Part shown: positions 1 to 9,589 of the stretch, in pieces | Position numbering within the stretch: the stretch's first letter is position 1 | Layout of the letters: the number at the start of each line of letters is the position of its first letter | NCBI GenBank assembly: GCA_033026295.1 | Contig: CM065177.1 | Location: forward strand, 2,101,400 to 2,165,399 | Origin: Channa striata | Taxonomy: Eukaryota; Chordata; Actinopteri; Anabantiformes; Channidae | Reading direction: 5' to 3' | Length of the DNA stretch: 64,000 nt | Made by a program: the position numbers and the translations under genes | Notes under the pieces: generated by a model | The model's input: the letters and a program-made list of their open reading frames with translations, nothing else | Database searches by the model: none | What the model was told of the DNA's origin: nothing

Positions 1-253
1 TGACTTATTGACACATAGTAGTATTTCCTGAACATTACCGTGATTACTTAGTGTCCAAACCAAAACTGTGTCTCTGTGCTTAACCCCAAACAAATTGCTG
101 ACTGTAATTTAGTGTTTTGACTGTTTAATATGAAAAGTTATGTTACTGAGGGTGATAATTCAACAAATGTCTGCTGCCATGAAGGAACTTTTTCAACAAA
201 TATTTATTTGGGTTTTATCAGAGGTCAAGGGCAAATGACCTACATGGTTATTA
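1..253. other. Unique AT-rich sequence, nothing recognised
   Basis: No coding frame, repeat or RNA signature could be supported here. The short open frame that starts at 130 runs on into the SINE and hAT sequence and looks like chance. Confidence 0.5.
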
Positions 254-280
254 AGGTGGGTACCACGATGGTCTCAGCTG
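254..280 (+). repeat. 5' piece of a SINE split by a hAT element
   Basis: The segment reading 'gggtaccacgatggt' followed by 'ctcagctg' resembles the start of a very common teleost SINE, whose tRNA-like head begins 'ggcggcacggtgg' and later reads 'ctcacagctggaaggtccc'. The continuation is found only after 1479, where 'gaaggtcccctgttggaatc' picks up exactly where this piece stops. About 20 bases of the usual head are missing between 'atggt' and 'ctcagctg'. The split is explained by the transposon at 281-1471. Confidence 0.6.
273..280. repeat. Left 8-bp target-site duplication of the hAT element
   Basis: The octamer ctcagctg lies immediately outside the left end of the element and is repeated without mismatch at 1472-1479. 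Eight-base duplications are the hallmark of hAT-superfamily insertion. Confidence 0.85.
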
Positions 281-584
281 CATGGGCGCCATTTGGGGGA
301 GGGGACTTAGGACGATTCTAAGGGTCCCCGAAATTTGGTGGCCCAGAGAGACTAGCTTTTTTAACAATACAATTATTAGCAGTAATATATGAGATATCAT
401 AAATGTATCTATGAAAGAATTACAAATAAGGCTAAATTTTGTCTTATTTCTGCCTCTCCGGTCTAATTACACCCCTCCTCCCATTTAGTGCATGGTTCTG
501 TCCGTCCACCTGGATCCTGTCTGCTATCTGATGAATGAGATCGTCAGATCATCCACAGTTAAAGCAGCAATGCCCTCATGGTGA

Positions 585-683
585 GCCAAGAATAAATCCG
601 GCCAAAAGAAACGACAAGAAAAGTCTGACAAAGCAGAGAGAGAGAAGAAGGGCCGACAATTACTTACAAGTTATTTTGAATAG
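585..683 (+). pseudogene. hAT transposase N-terminal remnant, basic 'KSGQKKRQEK' segment
   Basis: A 32-residue open frame between stops carries a lysine/arginine-rich run starting KSGQKKRQEKSDKAER and ending LLTSYFE. Teleost hAT proteins commonly open with a similar motif, lysine-serine-glycine followed by a charged helix and then a 'L..FF' motif before the BED or TTF-type zinc finger. There is no start codon in frame and nothing recognisable follows, so this is a fragment. It lies well inside the inverted ends. The assignment comes from remembered family patterns and could be checked by translated search. Confidence 0.45.
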
Positions 684-1173
684 AAAGGTTCGTGTATTCA
701 CGGTGGACGTAGCTTCCTTTGCAGTGTAATGTCAGCGCTACTTCCATAGCCACACTGTAATTTGCTAGCTTACGTTTTTCACCACTGGAAATGACAATAA
801 TGTCATTTAGTAAACACGTATGATAGGTAGTTCACTTATTATGATGCCTCTATATGTTCACCTCATATACAGATGCAGCATCGGCCTCACCTGCTCTTCT
901 ACACGATTTGTCCAAGTTGGGGAAGCAGGTCATCAGTATGTCACTGAAATCCTGCCTTTAAAAATCATGTGTCCCTCACATTCTGATGGTAAGAATCGAT
1001 TTCACCATCATATGATTTTAATCTCTGTCATGGTCTTACTTAACTCAAAATGGAATGAGTAATGATAAATAAAGATGTCAATTTAATTTTTTGTATTTCC
1101 ATATTAACAGAATACTGTAGTACAGAACATCTAGACACATTCTGAATGAATTCTGTGTTTTTGATCCTTGTGA

Positions 1174-1314
1174 AGCCAAGCTGTCAGGGAGGACGTAGAA
1201 AGAGTTTTTAAAACAGCAGATGAAGCTCAACAGAGAATCAGCAGAAGCAGCAGCACAGACGAAGAAGAGGAAGACGAGAGGAGCTCACAGTTTAAAGGAC
1301 ACAGTGGACACTGA
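1174..1314 (+). pseudogene. Acidic open frame inside the hAT element
   Basis: Between a stop at 1171 and a stop at 1312 there is a 46-codon frame rich in serine followed by an aspartate/glutamate run (STDEEEEDERSS). An acidic low-complexity stretch after the basic start is common in hAT transposase N-termini, so this may be the next piece of the same decayed gene. It has no start codon and no domain that can be recognised. Confidence 0.3.
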
Positions 1315-1471
1315 GCCGCATGACCACAGCTACAGTCAGTACTATGGCTAAACTGCAGACACTGATTTTGGATATTTAGCTCGGGTTGAATGTTTGGTGT
1401 AGAATGGTGAAGTAAAGGGCCCAACTTCAAATTTTTTCACAGGGCCCCTAAAAGTGCCAGCGGCGCCCCTG

Positions 1472-1479
1472 CTCAGCTG
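1472..1479. repeat. Right 8-bp target-site duplication of the hAT element
   Basis: ctcagctg again, identical to 273-280. Removing 281-1479 would rejoin the SINE sequence without a gap. Confidence 0.85.
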
Positions 1480-1779
1480 GAAGGTCCCCTGTTGGAATCT
1501 CCTTGCCGGCTGCAGCCTTTCTGTATGGAGTTTGCATGTTCTCCCTGGTCCTGTGAGTTTCAGGTTTCCTCCCAGTCCAAAGACATGCGTGTTAGGTTAA
1601 TTGGTGACCCTAGATTGACAAGTTTTCAGTCTAAATTTAATGTTAGTGTGAAGTGTTGTCTGTCTGTGCATGTATGGAGATCTGTCCAGAGTGGACCCTA
1701 CCTCTCGAGCAGGGACAGCACCTGTGACCCTAAACAGGGTATGTGATTATGGATAATGGCTGGATGGATGGATGGATGG
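1480..1779 (+). repeat. SINE (GGAT-tailed teleost family), main 3' part
   Basis: Recognisable blocks in order are the tRNA-like B-box region ('gaaggtcccctgttggaatc'), 'tatggagtttgcatgttctc', 'cccagtccaaagacatgcgt', 'gttaggttaattggtgaccc', the 'gtgtgaagtgttgtctgtct' block, 'ctgtccagagtggaccctac' and a terminal run of GGAT units at 1762-1779. This order matches the widespread teleost dispersed repeat whose tail is shared with a LINE. It is the most complete copy of this family in the window. Other copies or scraps lie at 33307, 35055, 35395, 37945 and 44209. Confidence 0.75.
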
Positions 1780-1789
1780 CTTGTTCAGG

Positions 1790-3195
1790 TTAGGGGAATA
1801 GTTGCAATTGCCTCATCAGTGTTTGTCAAGTACTTCACCAACTCTCATGGGAAGCACTGTGGAAAGCAACGAAGCCTTTAGCTTCAGAAACAAATTAGCC
1901 CAAAGTAGCTCCCTTTTTTTAAACACTAGAAAAACACCCAGTTTAACTACTTTGTTGTCATTCTACAGTTATTACTACTGTTATAATCTTCATTGTTAGT
2001 GTAAGGAAATACAGTCATCTAACTCTCACCTTCCACTGACACATGCAGTTTGGCTGGCTCCTCAAGCACACACAGGCACACACACACACATTGATTGGTT
2101 ATTGCTGTTTCTACATTCAAGTTTGATTTGCCTGTTGATTGCGGCAGTAATAAAACTTGATGAGGAGCTGAGGCTGTTTGGACATCCTGATTGAAACCAC
2201 GCACCAACCGCAAACACACACACATACACACAGCAGGGAATGTCGGGCATGTAGCTTTGGATGAACAGAGCAAATATATTGGCAGCCAATAACTAATTTA
2301 ACACCTCTTTCATTGTTGTTCAAAAATCAAAGCACTTCACTGAAGAGACAACAAAGCAGAGGATAAATAATAACTGCTTTTCCTTCGTACTGCGAAATTA
2401 CATTTTCCTTTTATTGCATCACACAAATGCATCAAACTGTAATCGGTTCATTGTCCCTGCACTTGCTCCAATTGTGATCCCATGCCAATGCGGGATGGTG
2501 GCGCTTTGATCTGTATTAGAGAAGTTTTAAATCAGTGTGATCTTTTCGGTTAGTCCACAATGTGGTGTCTAGACAGCAAGGCCAGCCGGTGAGGAGCGCT
2601 CCTTCCCTTTGTTTGTGTGTGCGCTGTAATAACCCCCGGGGGATGAGTTGCAAACTTCAAAACACGATCACCGAGGGGTCGACATGAGACGTCAAATGTA
2701 CACAAATTACTGTGAATGATATTATTGCTTGGTCTGCAAACTTCTCCTTGGGAAACAAAACAATGATTTAAGAGGCTCAAATTCTGACTTTTATGTCGGG
2801 AATTAAGTTGGGATGCAATTTGATGTTTACATGCTTTTAGAATGTTGAATAGAGAATGTATAACAGAGGGAAAAAATTACGCTGAACATGTACATGGTTT
2901 TCTTTTTTCTCCTTCCACGTGTCTCCACATGGGTGTCAGCTGATTCACAAAAAGCGGAGTGAAACATCATTTTCTGTTGAAATCTGAGCACAGTGAAATA
3001 ATGTTGCTAAAACAAACTTAAACTTTCATAGTTGGTCATATTGATTACTGTGTGTAGGGGCGGAGGACAAGTGTATGTGGGTGTGTGTTTTAGTTATTCT
3101 GACTGAAAAGCAGACTTTTAACGATGACTGTTACACAACGTGGCACATATGGTTACCTACAGGGAGGACGTACGTGTGTTTTTATGTAATTTATT
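1790..3195. other. Intergenic sequence with short CA runs
   Basis: No gene or dispersed repeat recognised. A (CA)7 run lies at 2077-2090 and an interrupted CA run at 2213-2230; three overlapping minus-strand frames here are produced by these runs. Confidence 0.5.
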
Positions 3196-3199
3196 TTCC

Positions 3200-3420
3200 A
3201 GTGTAACCTTACCCTGGGACCCCTTTTTGTACCTAACCCTAACGCAGTTTTGCTGTTTCTATGTCGTTCCCAAGGTGTCAAGTGATGGCACTCGTGGAGT
3301 TTCCAATAGTAACACCAAAGGCTACATTTGGCATCAATATGATAGAGCAAAGGATAGCATTAGTAACCATTGTTCTCTGACCAATAAGTGACATATTTCA
3401 CTATGCCACGAAAATGATTT
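3200..3420 (+). repeat. Dispersed repeat, relative of the inverted copy at 61.5 kb
   Basis: The core 'aaggtgtcaagtgatggcac', followed by 'gtttccaatagtaacaccaa', 'aggctacatttggcatcaat' and 'atgatagagcaaagg', aligns over roughly 85 bases with the reverse complement of 61540-61630. Weaker matches continue on both sides, including a shared 'ctctgacc' block. No coding capacity or inverted ends were seen, so the class is unknown. Confidence 0.6.
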
Positions 3421-3424
3421 TTGT

Positions 3425-4797
3425 ATGCTCTCTCTCCTTACCTGTATTACCAAACACGCAATACAGACGGGCAGCCATGAGTTGAGGATCGGTCACCAGT
3501 AGGATGCTCCAGGACCTTCTTTTAGGCTGAAAATAAATAAGTAAATAAATATAGATAGATTTTTTTTAATAAATATTAAATAATTGGTCTCGTGGCGTTG
3601 GTAAATACTGGGGTGGAAGGACTGCAGCAGCAGCTCCCTACATCTTGCCATTAAGTGCAACATCCTGCAGGTTTAGCAGGACGACATTAAGCTGTCGGTG
3701 TATAATGTGTGTCAAACCCTGACACAATGGAGGTGTAAGAGTCGGGGGCTTGTTCTGCTGCCCCCAGGTGCCCAAAAACCAAAGAATGCAGCATTTACCA
3801 GTTAATTTTTGAACCTTCATGATGCAGTATTTGTTGACCAGGTCAGTACATTGAAGCAGTGGCAAACAACATCGTGTTTTTCAAAGGATTTGTAGACGTC
3901 ACAGGCAGAAAATGTCCTTTGGACAAGCTGGCATACTAACACTGTACTTTCCATTTTGAAAAAGACCACTCGCAGCGATGGTCCGGCAGTTGAGAAGGGA
4001 CTAGCGTTGTCACGGTTGAAGGCCTTTGCTGTATCCTGTGAAAATAAGAGCAAGTCTTTCAGCTGAGGCTTAAAGTACACAGGGGGAGAAAAAAAACAAA
4101 GTGTCAAACAGCAGAGGAGTGCCGACAGAATTCTTTATGATTTGCAGAAAGAGCAGCAGCAGGTTCCCACCGCCAAAGTAACAACTGTGAAAAATTCAAT
4201 TCCTCCTGCCTTTCCCACTCACACTGAGGAGGATTAAGGTCCTGAGAGGCACACCCAGCTACCCGCTGGCCCTGTTCATCTCTCTCACAGGAGCCAACAT
4301 ACAGGAGCCATTCAGAGGGTGGCCATTCTTAATGCCTGACTTATGTCCACGCTGCCATTTTAGTGACATCTGCACAGCATCCTGCAATCCTCTTTAAACT
4401 GCCTTTCCATCGCTCTCCTCCGCTGTTGTTTTCTTCTCCCCGTCTCTTTTATTAAATCTAATCGGGATGACATGTCTCACCTTTTTCATCCCTCCTTTGT
4501 GCTACATTTTCTTCCCTGGCGTCGGCCGTGGCGAACAAAATGAAGTCGACCTGTGTGTTTACATTAGTGTGGTGCCTCCTCCCTACTGCGGTATTGATGT
4601 GGCATTATGGGGCCTGGGACTGGAGAGGCACAGAGAGTTCGACAGAGGACGGAGGAGGGAGAGGCTAAAAAAGATGAGTTTTCAGAGTGCTTAACAGAGC
4701 CCAGGGTCCACGGGAGTGCAGTTTGTCCTCCTCTGAGCTTTTTCCTGCCTCGTACCTAATAGGACTGGACTGGATATGAGTAAAAGGAGATTAAAGC

Positions 4798-4800
<3 letters not shown>
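3425..4800. other. Intergenic, nothing recognised
   Basis: No repeat family or credible coding frame seen. The open frame on the minus strand at 3817-4107 has no recognisable motif. Confidence 0.45.

Positions 4801-4840
<40 letters not shown>
4801..4840. repeat. (TG)20 microsatellite
   Basis: Forty uninterrupted bases of TG, likely length-variable between individuals and able to adopt Z-DNA. Confidence 0.98.
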
Positions 4841-4843
<3 letters not shown>

Positions 4844-6840
4844 TTGATTTTGCAGACAACAGCATCCCTGCTGGTCATTCCCAGAGCTGAGCCCTGTAGA
4901 TGATCAAAGACGGAATTTTTTACTGATACACTTTCCACTGAGCTGTAATTCCCATGATGCAAATACTACTGGGTTAAAGTGATGTGTCCCAGTTACTCCA
5001 GTTAGACCGTCCTGGTGTGTTTATTCACAGCCTGATTGACAAGTTCCAGAATAGACGGAGCCCATGAGGCCAGAGCAGGCACTTTGATAAATTTCTATCA
5101 CTCAGTCATTTGGTGGAGGACTGAGCCATGTTTGATATGAGTTTTTGATTTTTTTTTTTTTTTGCTGGCTATTTTTACTGATTTCTCTTTTTCGTCTGTG
5201 GTTCATGGACAGATGCTCCTTCTTTGATTTGGAATAAATGATGAATATGCCTGGAATAAACATAGAAAGTGGTTCAGCAGAGCATGTATAACGTGTAAAA
5301 TAAAAAAAAAGGTCTCTCAGCTGAGCATGTACACAGACATGTTCTATTCGTTTCCTAACTGGGTTCAGAAATCAGCCCATTCCGGGGTCTTTTAAATCGT
5401 TTAAAGCAAAGTTTCATGTTATTAAGTATTAATACAGAGTCTGTTGTGATGCCTCCATCTGCCGTCCGACTGACTGTATAAAAAAGAAAAAGAAAAAAAA
5501 AACAGATGTAAAAACACACAACATGGCCCGGAGAAGACATTCTGCCTGTAGCCAGAAACACGTGTGTTACAAATGGAAGGTATCCAGATGTAATCTCAAA
5601 GCATTTTGTTCGATGTAAGTTCCCCTAATAGCTGCTGACAGCGCTCATGTTTCCACGCAGAGAATAATGTGTGCGAATAAAAGCTGGCTAAAAATACAGT
5701 TGTAGAAATGCTCTTAAAGAATCATTCCATTTGTCAGATTGCACTGATTTATTATTGATATCTGGGACAAATGTAAGCAGAGAGCAGCAGATGCAGCAGT
5801 GACATATTTGGACCGTTAATCTCACATCATCCGCTCCTTTTTTATTTTATTTATTTTTATCTTTTTCTAGTCTTGAAAACATCTTTACACTGGCACCGAT
5901 GTCAAAGTTTCTTTTTTTCACTTGGTAACTGGGACAAAAGTATAAGTTGTTTTAGGAGCTAGTGAAACACAAACAGCAACAGAAATGACTTCATTTTTAA
6001 AATTTATTTAATGACATGAGTACATATTCTTGTTTTTATCCATATATGGTCCAAACTGACTAAATAGCTTTTGCGGCCTCAACACTTTTGTTGTTTTTGA
6101 AAATGTGACTGGCCGTTAAACTGTTATTTTTTCTATGTGTTATAATCGTTTTTTTTTCCCTCTTCTGAATCTACCTCCTGTCCAGCTCCAGACTATAAGT
6201 CATGCAGCCTGCAGGCGCTTGATGCCTCGCTGAGTGTTTACGTCAGTTTAGAAGGTGCAGTCTACTGCCTGTCATGTTTCATGTGCTCCATCCAGAGCCC
6301 ACAGTTCCCACCACGCAAAACAGCTGGATTCCTATGAAATTAGTCTCTGGCAGATAACAAAAGAAGACTCATTTTTCAAACTGACATGCTAAAATTATGC
6401 AAAGAAGTTGGAATTGTAGATAAATTACAGACGAGATCCATTGAACTCATTGAATCCAAATTACTGCTAACAATGTGCTTTATGCTGTAGCTACATGCCA
6501 CAACAGTAAGAGATTTTTTGTTTTTACAAAACCTGTATTATCATTTTCAAACTTTGTCAAACGTATTCTCTGGAGATAATTTTAGTGTTGGGTTTCCAAA
6601 GGTTACGTTTACATATTAGCTGAAACCTTGTTAAAGCACAAAACTTTCATTTGTGTTTATAAAAGGTTAAATTAAGTTATTCTCTGAGGCAGTACCATTA
6701 AATTCTGACTTATGATACTGATAAAAGTAATTAACATATCAGTGGTCTATGAAAATTATCGGCAAGGTTTCTAAATATATCTATAACATTACATTTTCTA
6801 ATTCAGTGTTTAATTTAGCATCATAATTATCATTATTTTC
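4841..6840. other. Intergenic, nothing recognised
   Basis: Contains a T-tract near 5150-5164 and several short A or T runs, but no gene or transposon that I can support. Confidence 0.45.
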
Positions 6841-6842
6841 AT

Positions 6843-6850
6843 TGTTGTTG

Positions 6851-6916
<66 letters not shown>
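6843..6916. repeat. Compound (TTG)n-(ATT)n microsatellite
   Basis: A few TTG units lead directly into about twenty uninterrupted ATT units ending at 6916. Confidence 0.97.
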
Positions 6917-6917
<1 letters not shown>

Positions 6918-9325
6918 AAAAGAAAATAATATAGTAACTTCTTGTTTTTATAATTAATATATATATTGCCTTAATAATTAACAGTAATTAAACCATCTGT
7001 AAGTTGAAAGAGATACTGTCAGAAGTGTTAACTAATAAAAAAAAAAACAGCTATTCCTACATTTACAGTGCAGATGAAAACTTGCATCGATATTGAATGT
7101 AAAAAGACTCGGCCATCCATTTCTCGAACACTTTCACCCTCAACCAGACTTCAAACAAAGGTTTGGTGTCACAGAGTTTCGAAAGCTCTAAGAAGCTTTA
7201 TTCCCCTCTACTGCTGTAATTTCTCGCGTTCAATCCCCGCCATCAGCCACAACTGTGCCTGGGGGGCTTCGCTCAAGGGTCAGGGTTGGGATTATCTGGT
7301 AAAAAAAAATTAATGAAGCAAGAATCACTGGCTCCCCCCACCGTCCTTCTCACCAACAGCCTTTATCCATAAACTTGTACCAGCTGTTGCCTCATGCTAA
7401 AGCCTGCTTAAGAGAAACCGACCTAAAAGGCCCAATCAGGAGCGCGGCTCTGCACTGTGGGGTTATTGCGCCACCACTGACTGTGGCAGCAGCTGACGGT
7501 GCAGCAATCCTGCAGAGACACTAACTAAACAGCATTCAGGGACGCCGGATTCATTTCAAAATGTTAGCTGGGAGAGTGGATCAACTTATAATCACCGCAG
7601 ACAAACAGTGGATCCACAGACCTCCTCTGAGTGCAGTCACAAGTTTAAACTAATCCACACATTCCACCAAAATAGTGTGTGAGAGGAGAATGATTGTGAA
7701 ACAGGATGTACGAATCAAGAAAATAGGATTTCTGTATGATTGTCATTCTAAAAAGCAGCATTGTGTAAAGACGTGTGCTTGAAGGAAAGTGCAGCAGTGA
7801 GGAGAGAGAGGACAAACAAAAGCAAATCAACTAGTTCATTTGCAAATGCTGAAACTGTTGTGGGGAGGCTGTGGAGGCAAGTGGGGGGTGAAAGGGGGTG
7901 AAAGCTTGTTGGGAGCGACGATAAGAATACATGTGACAGTTTGGGGGTGAGGAAAAGGCCCGTGGGACAGACACATCACGAGTTCAGGCAGGGGTTAGTG
8001 TGGCGAGAGGAGGGGAGCCGCTCCGGCTGCTCCGCCTCCACCACATCACCGCCACCGTCGTCACCGTCGTCCCCATCGTCCCCATCACCACCAACGTCCC
8101 ATCTTCCGTACCCCCGCTGTCGCCGGCGCTATCACGAAAATCTGCATCAGCATCAGTGAACTCCCCGTGAACCCGGGCGAGTCTGGTAATTTGGCTATGA
8201 GGTCAAGAGGTTTTTAGGATGAGTTGTTTGTGTTTAATCCAGAAAGGACGAGGTGAATCACGGGCCACGCTGGCCTGAAATAACTTCAGAGTGTGATCGC
8301 AGCTCTCAGCTCACTGGGTTTTCAATAATCCTGCACGCCACTGTTTGATGACTAAATAAAACAAAGAATCTAAATTTGATGAATAGATATTATAACAAAA
8401 TACACTTAATAAATCCATTTTAAATTTAACTGTCTACGTTTACTTCATACAATATACATTTATAATGCAGTATATAAAAAAGTGTGAAACTAAATAATAG
8501 AAAGATATTCACTTTTATAATCATTTGAAATTTCTATCTCAATGTATACAATATATGGCAAGATATTATATGTTTTCGTATTTTTTGTCGTAATTAAAAA
8601 CAATAATTTCAATTAAGAATATTGTTATATGCTGGCTTTAGTATTTAAACTATGTTTGGTATTATAAAATTATTATAGCTCTTAATTGCATCACCACTAT
8701 ATTAAACTCTGTATTAAGGGTAAACTGTAAAAAGTTTAATCTAAAAAGGAATAGGGAATTTTTCTAACATACAAAAAAGATTTATTAGTACAGTAAAATA
8801 AAAGTAGCAGATCCTTTATCAGCTAAAGTTAAAGTCCTGCTGAAATGCATTGAATTATTAGAGAGAAATGTTTCCATTAAACAGCGTGAAAAAAGACGCA
8901 TTACAATTTTAGTTTCTTTTATAACCCTATAATTAATGAACGCTTTGATTTATAATTATTATTTATTTATGTAATCTTTTAAAACAGGCAATTTAATGAA
9001 ATTTAATGGAATTTCGGCATTTCAACATTTGTTACACTTTTACAATATTTAATATTTTAATTATATTGGTTTTAATGCAAAGTGTATGATGAGACTTCAG
9101 TGTGTAAACTAGTACTTGTTGTGTTAATGACTGCATGTTTTTTAACCTAACTTTTTTATTATGCGTGATTATTTTTTAATCCAGTATTTTAAAAAATGAC
9201 ACAAATGATAATGCACTCCACATATTTTTTTATGTTATTTGAGTCTCGTGTTTCATCTCCTAGACCCTGGCAGTGAGACACGACGCATATTATGAGATAA
9301 TTAAAAAGCCTGTGGTGCGATTGGG
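6917..9325. other. Intergenic; GC-rich trinucleotide patch then a very AT-rich kilobase
   Basis: At about 8028-8110 a C-rich patch made of CCR/CGT-like triplets produces a Pro/Ser-rich frame that is low complexity, not a gene. From about 8340 to 9240 the sequence is strongly AT-rich with long A/T runs. No mobile element recognised. Confidence 0.45.
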
Positions 9326-9389
9326 TTGTTCTCACACATGGGGGGCAGCGATGGCAGACCTTAACCTGGCTTCAGTAATCTCCCAAATA

Positions 9390-9585
9390 TGGAGCGCTGT
9401 CCTCGTCCAATCACGCGGCGCGATCTGCCCAGCTCCCACAGATACAAGCGAGTTCATCTAGAGTTCATCATGGCGGCCGCCGCACACGATCTTACTTGAT
9501 GTGACGGCAGAATGTTAGTCAGGTTTTTTCTTCGTCAACGCTTCCTGCAGCCGCGGGGTACCTGTCGGCGTGAAGCTGCCGTGTA
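9390..9585. promoter_or_regulatory. Small CpG-rich patch with CCAAT box and NotI-type site
   Basis: CpG density is far above the surroundings. The patch includes an NF-Y-like CCAATCA (9407), 'acgcggcgcgatctg', a 'catggcggccgcc' segment resembling a YY1 site over an ATG at 9470, and 'gcagccgcggggtacc'. The ATG opens only a nine-codon frame (MAAAAHDLT) before a stop. This could be a small promoter or untranslated first exon. Orientation and activity are unproven. Confidence 0.3.
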
Positions 9586-9589
9586 GCTC

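Larger units (their letters stand above)
281..1471 (+). mobile_element. hAT-superfamily DNA transposon, decayed or non-autonomous, 1191 bp
   Basis: The left end begins CATGGGCGCC and the reverse complement of the right end begins CAGGGGCGCC, so the terminal inverted repeats agree at 9 of 10 outer positions. Further in, both ends carry a related block: 'aagggtccccgaaattt' on the left and 'aggggccctgtgaaaaaattt' (read inward) on the right. The element is flanked by a perfect 8-bp duplication, ctcagctg. Interior frames at 585-683 and 1174-1314 look like remains of a hAT transposase amino-terminal region, which gives the plus orientation; no catalytic or dimerisation domain is left in 1.2 kb, so the copy cannot move on its own. 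It sits inside a SINE and is therefore younger than that SINE. Superfamily assignment is firm from the ends; the family is not named. Confidence 0.85.

Noticed and set aside
2019..2323. Three overlapping minus-strand frames rich in Cys and Val
   Set aside because: Products of interrupted CA runs.
3745..3775. CTCF-like 'ctgcccccaggtgcc'
   Set aside because: Several mismatches to the core consensus.
7941..8159. Pro/Ser-rich 72-codon frame
   Set aside because: Triplet low-complexity patch, not a recognisable protein.
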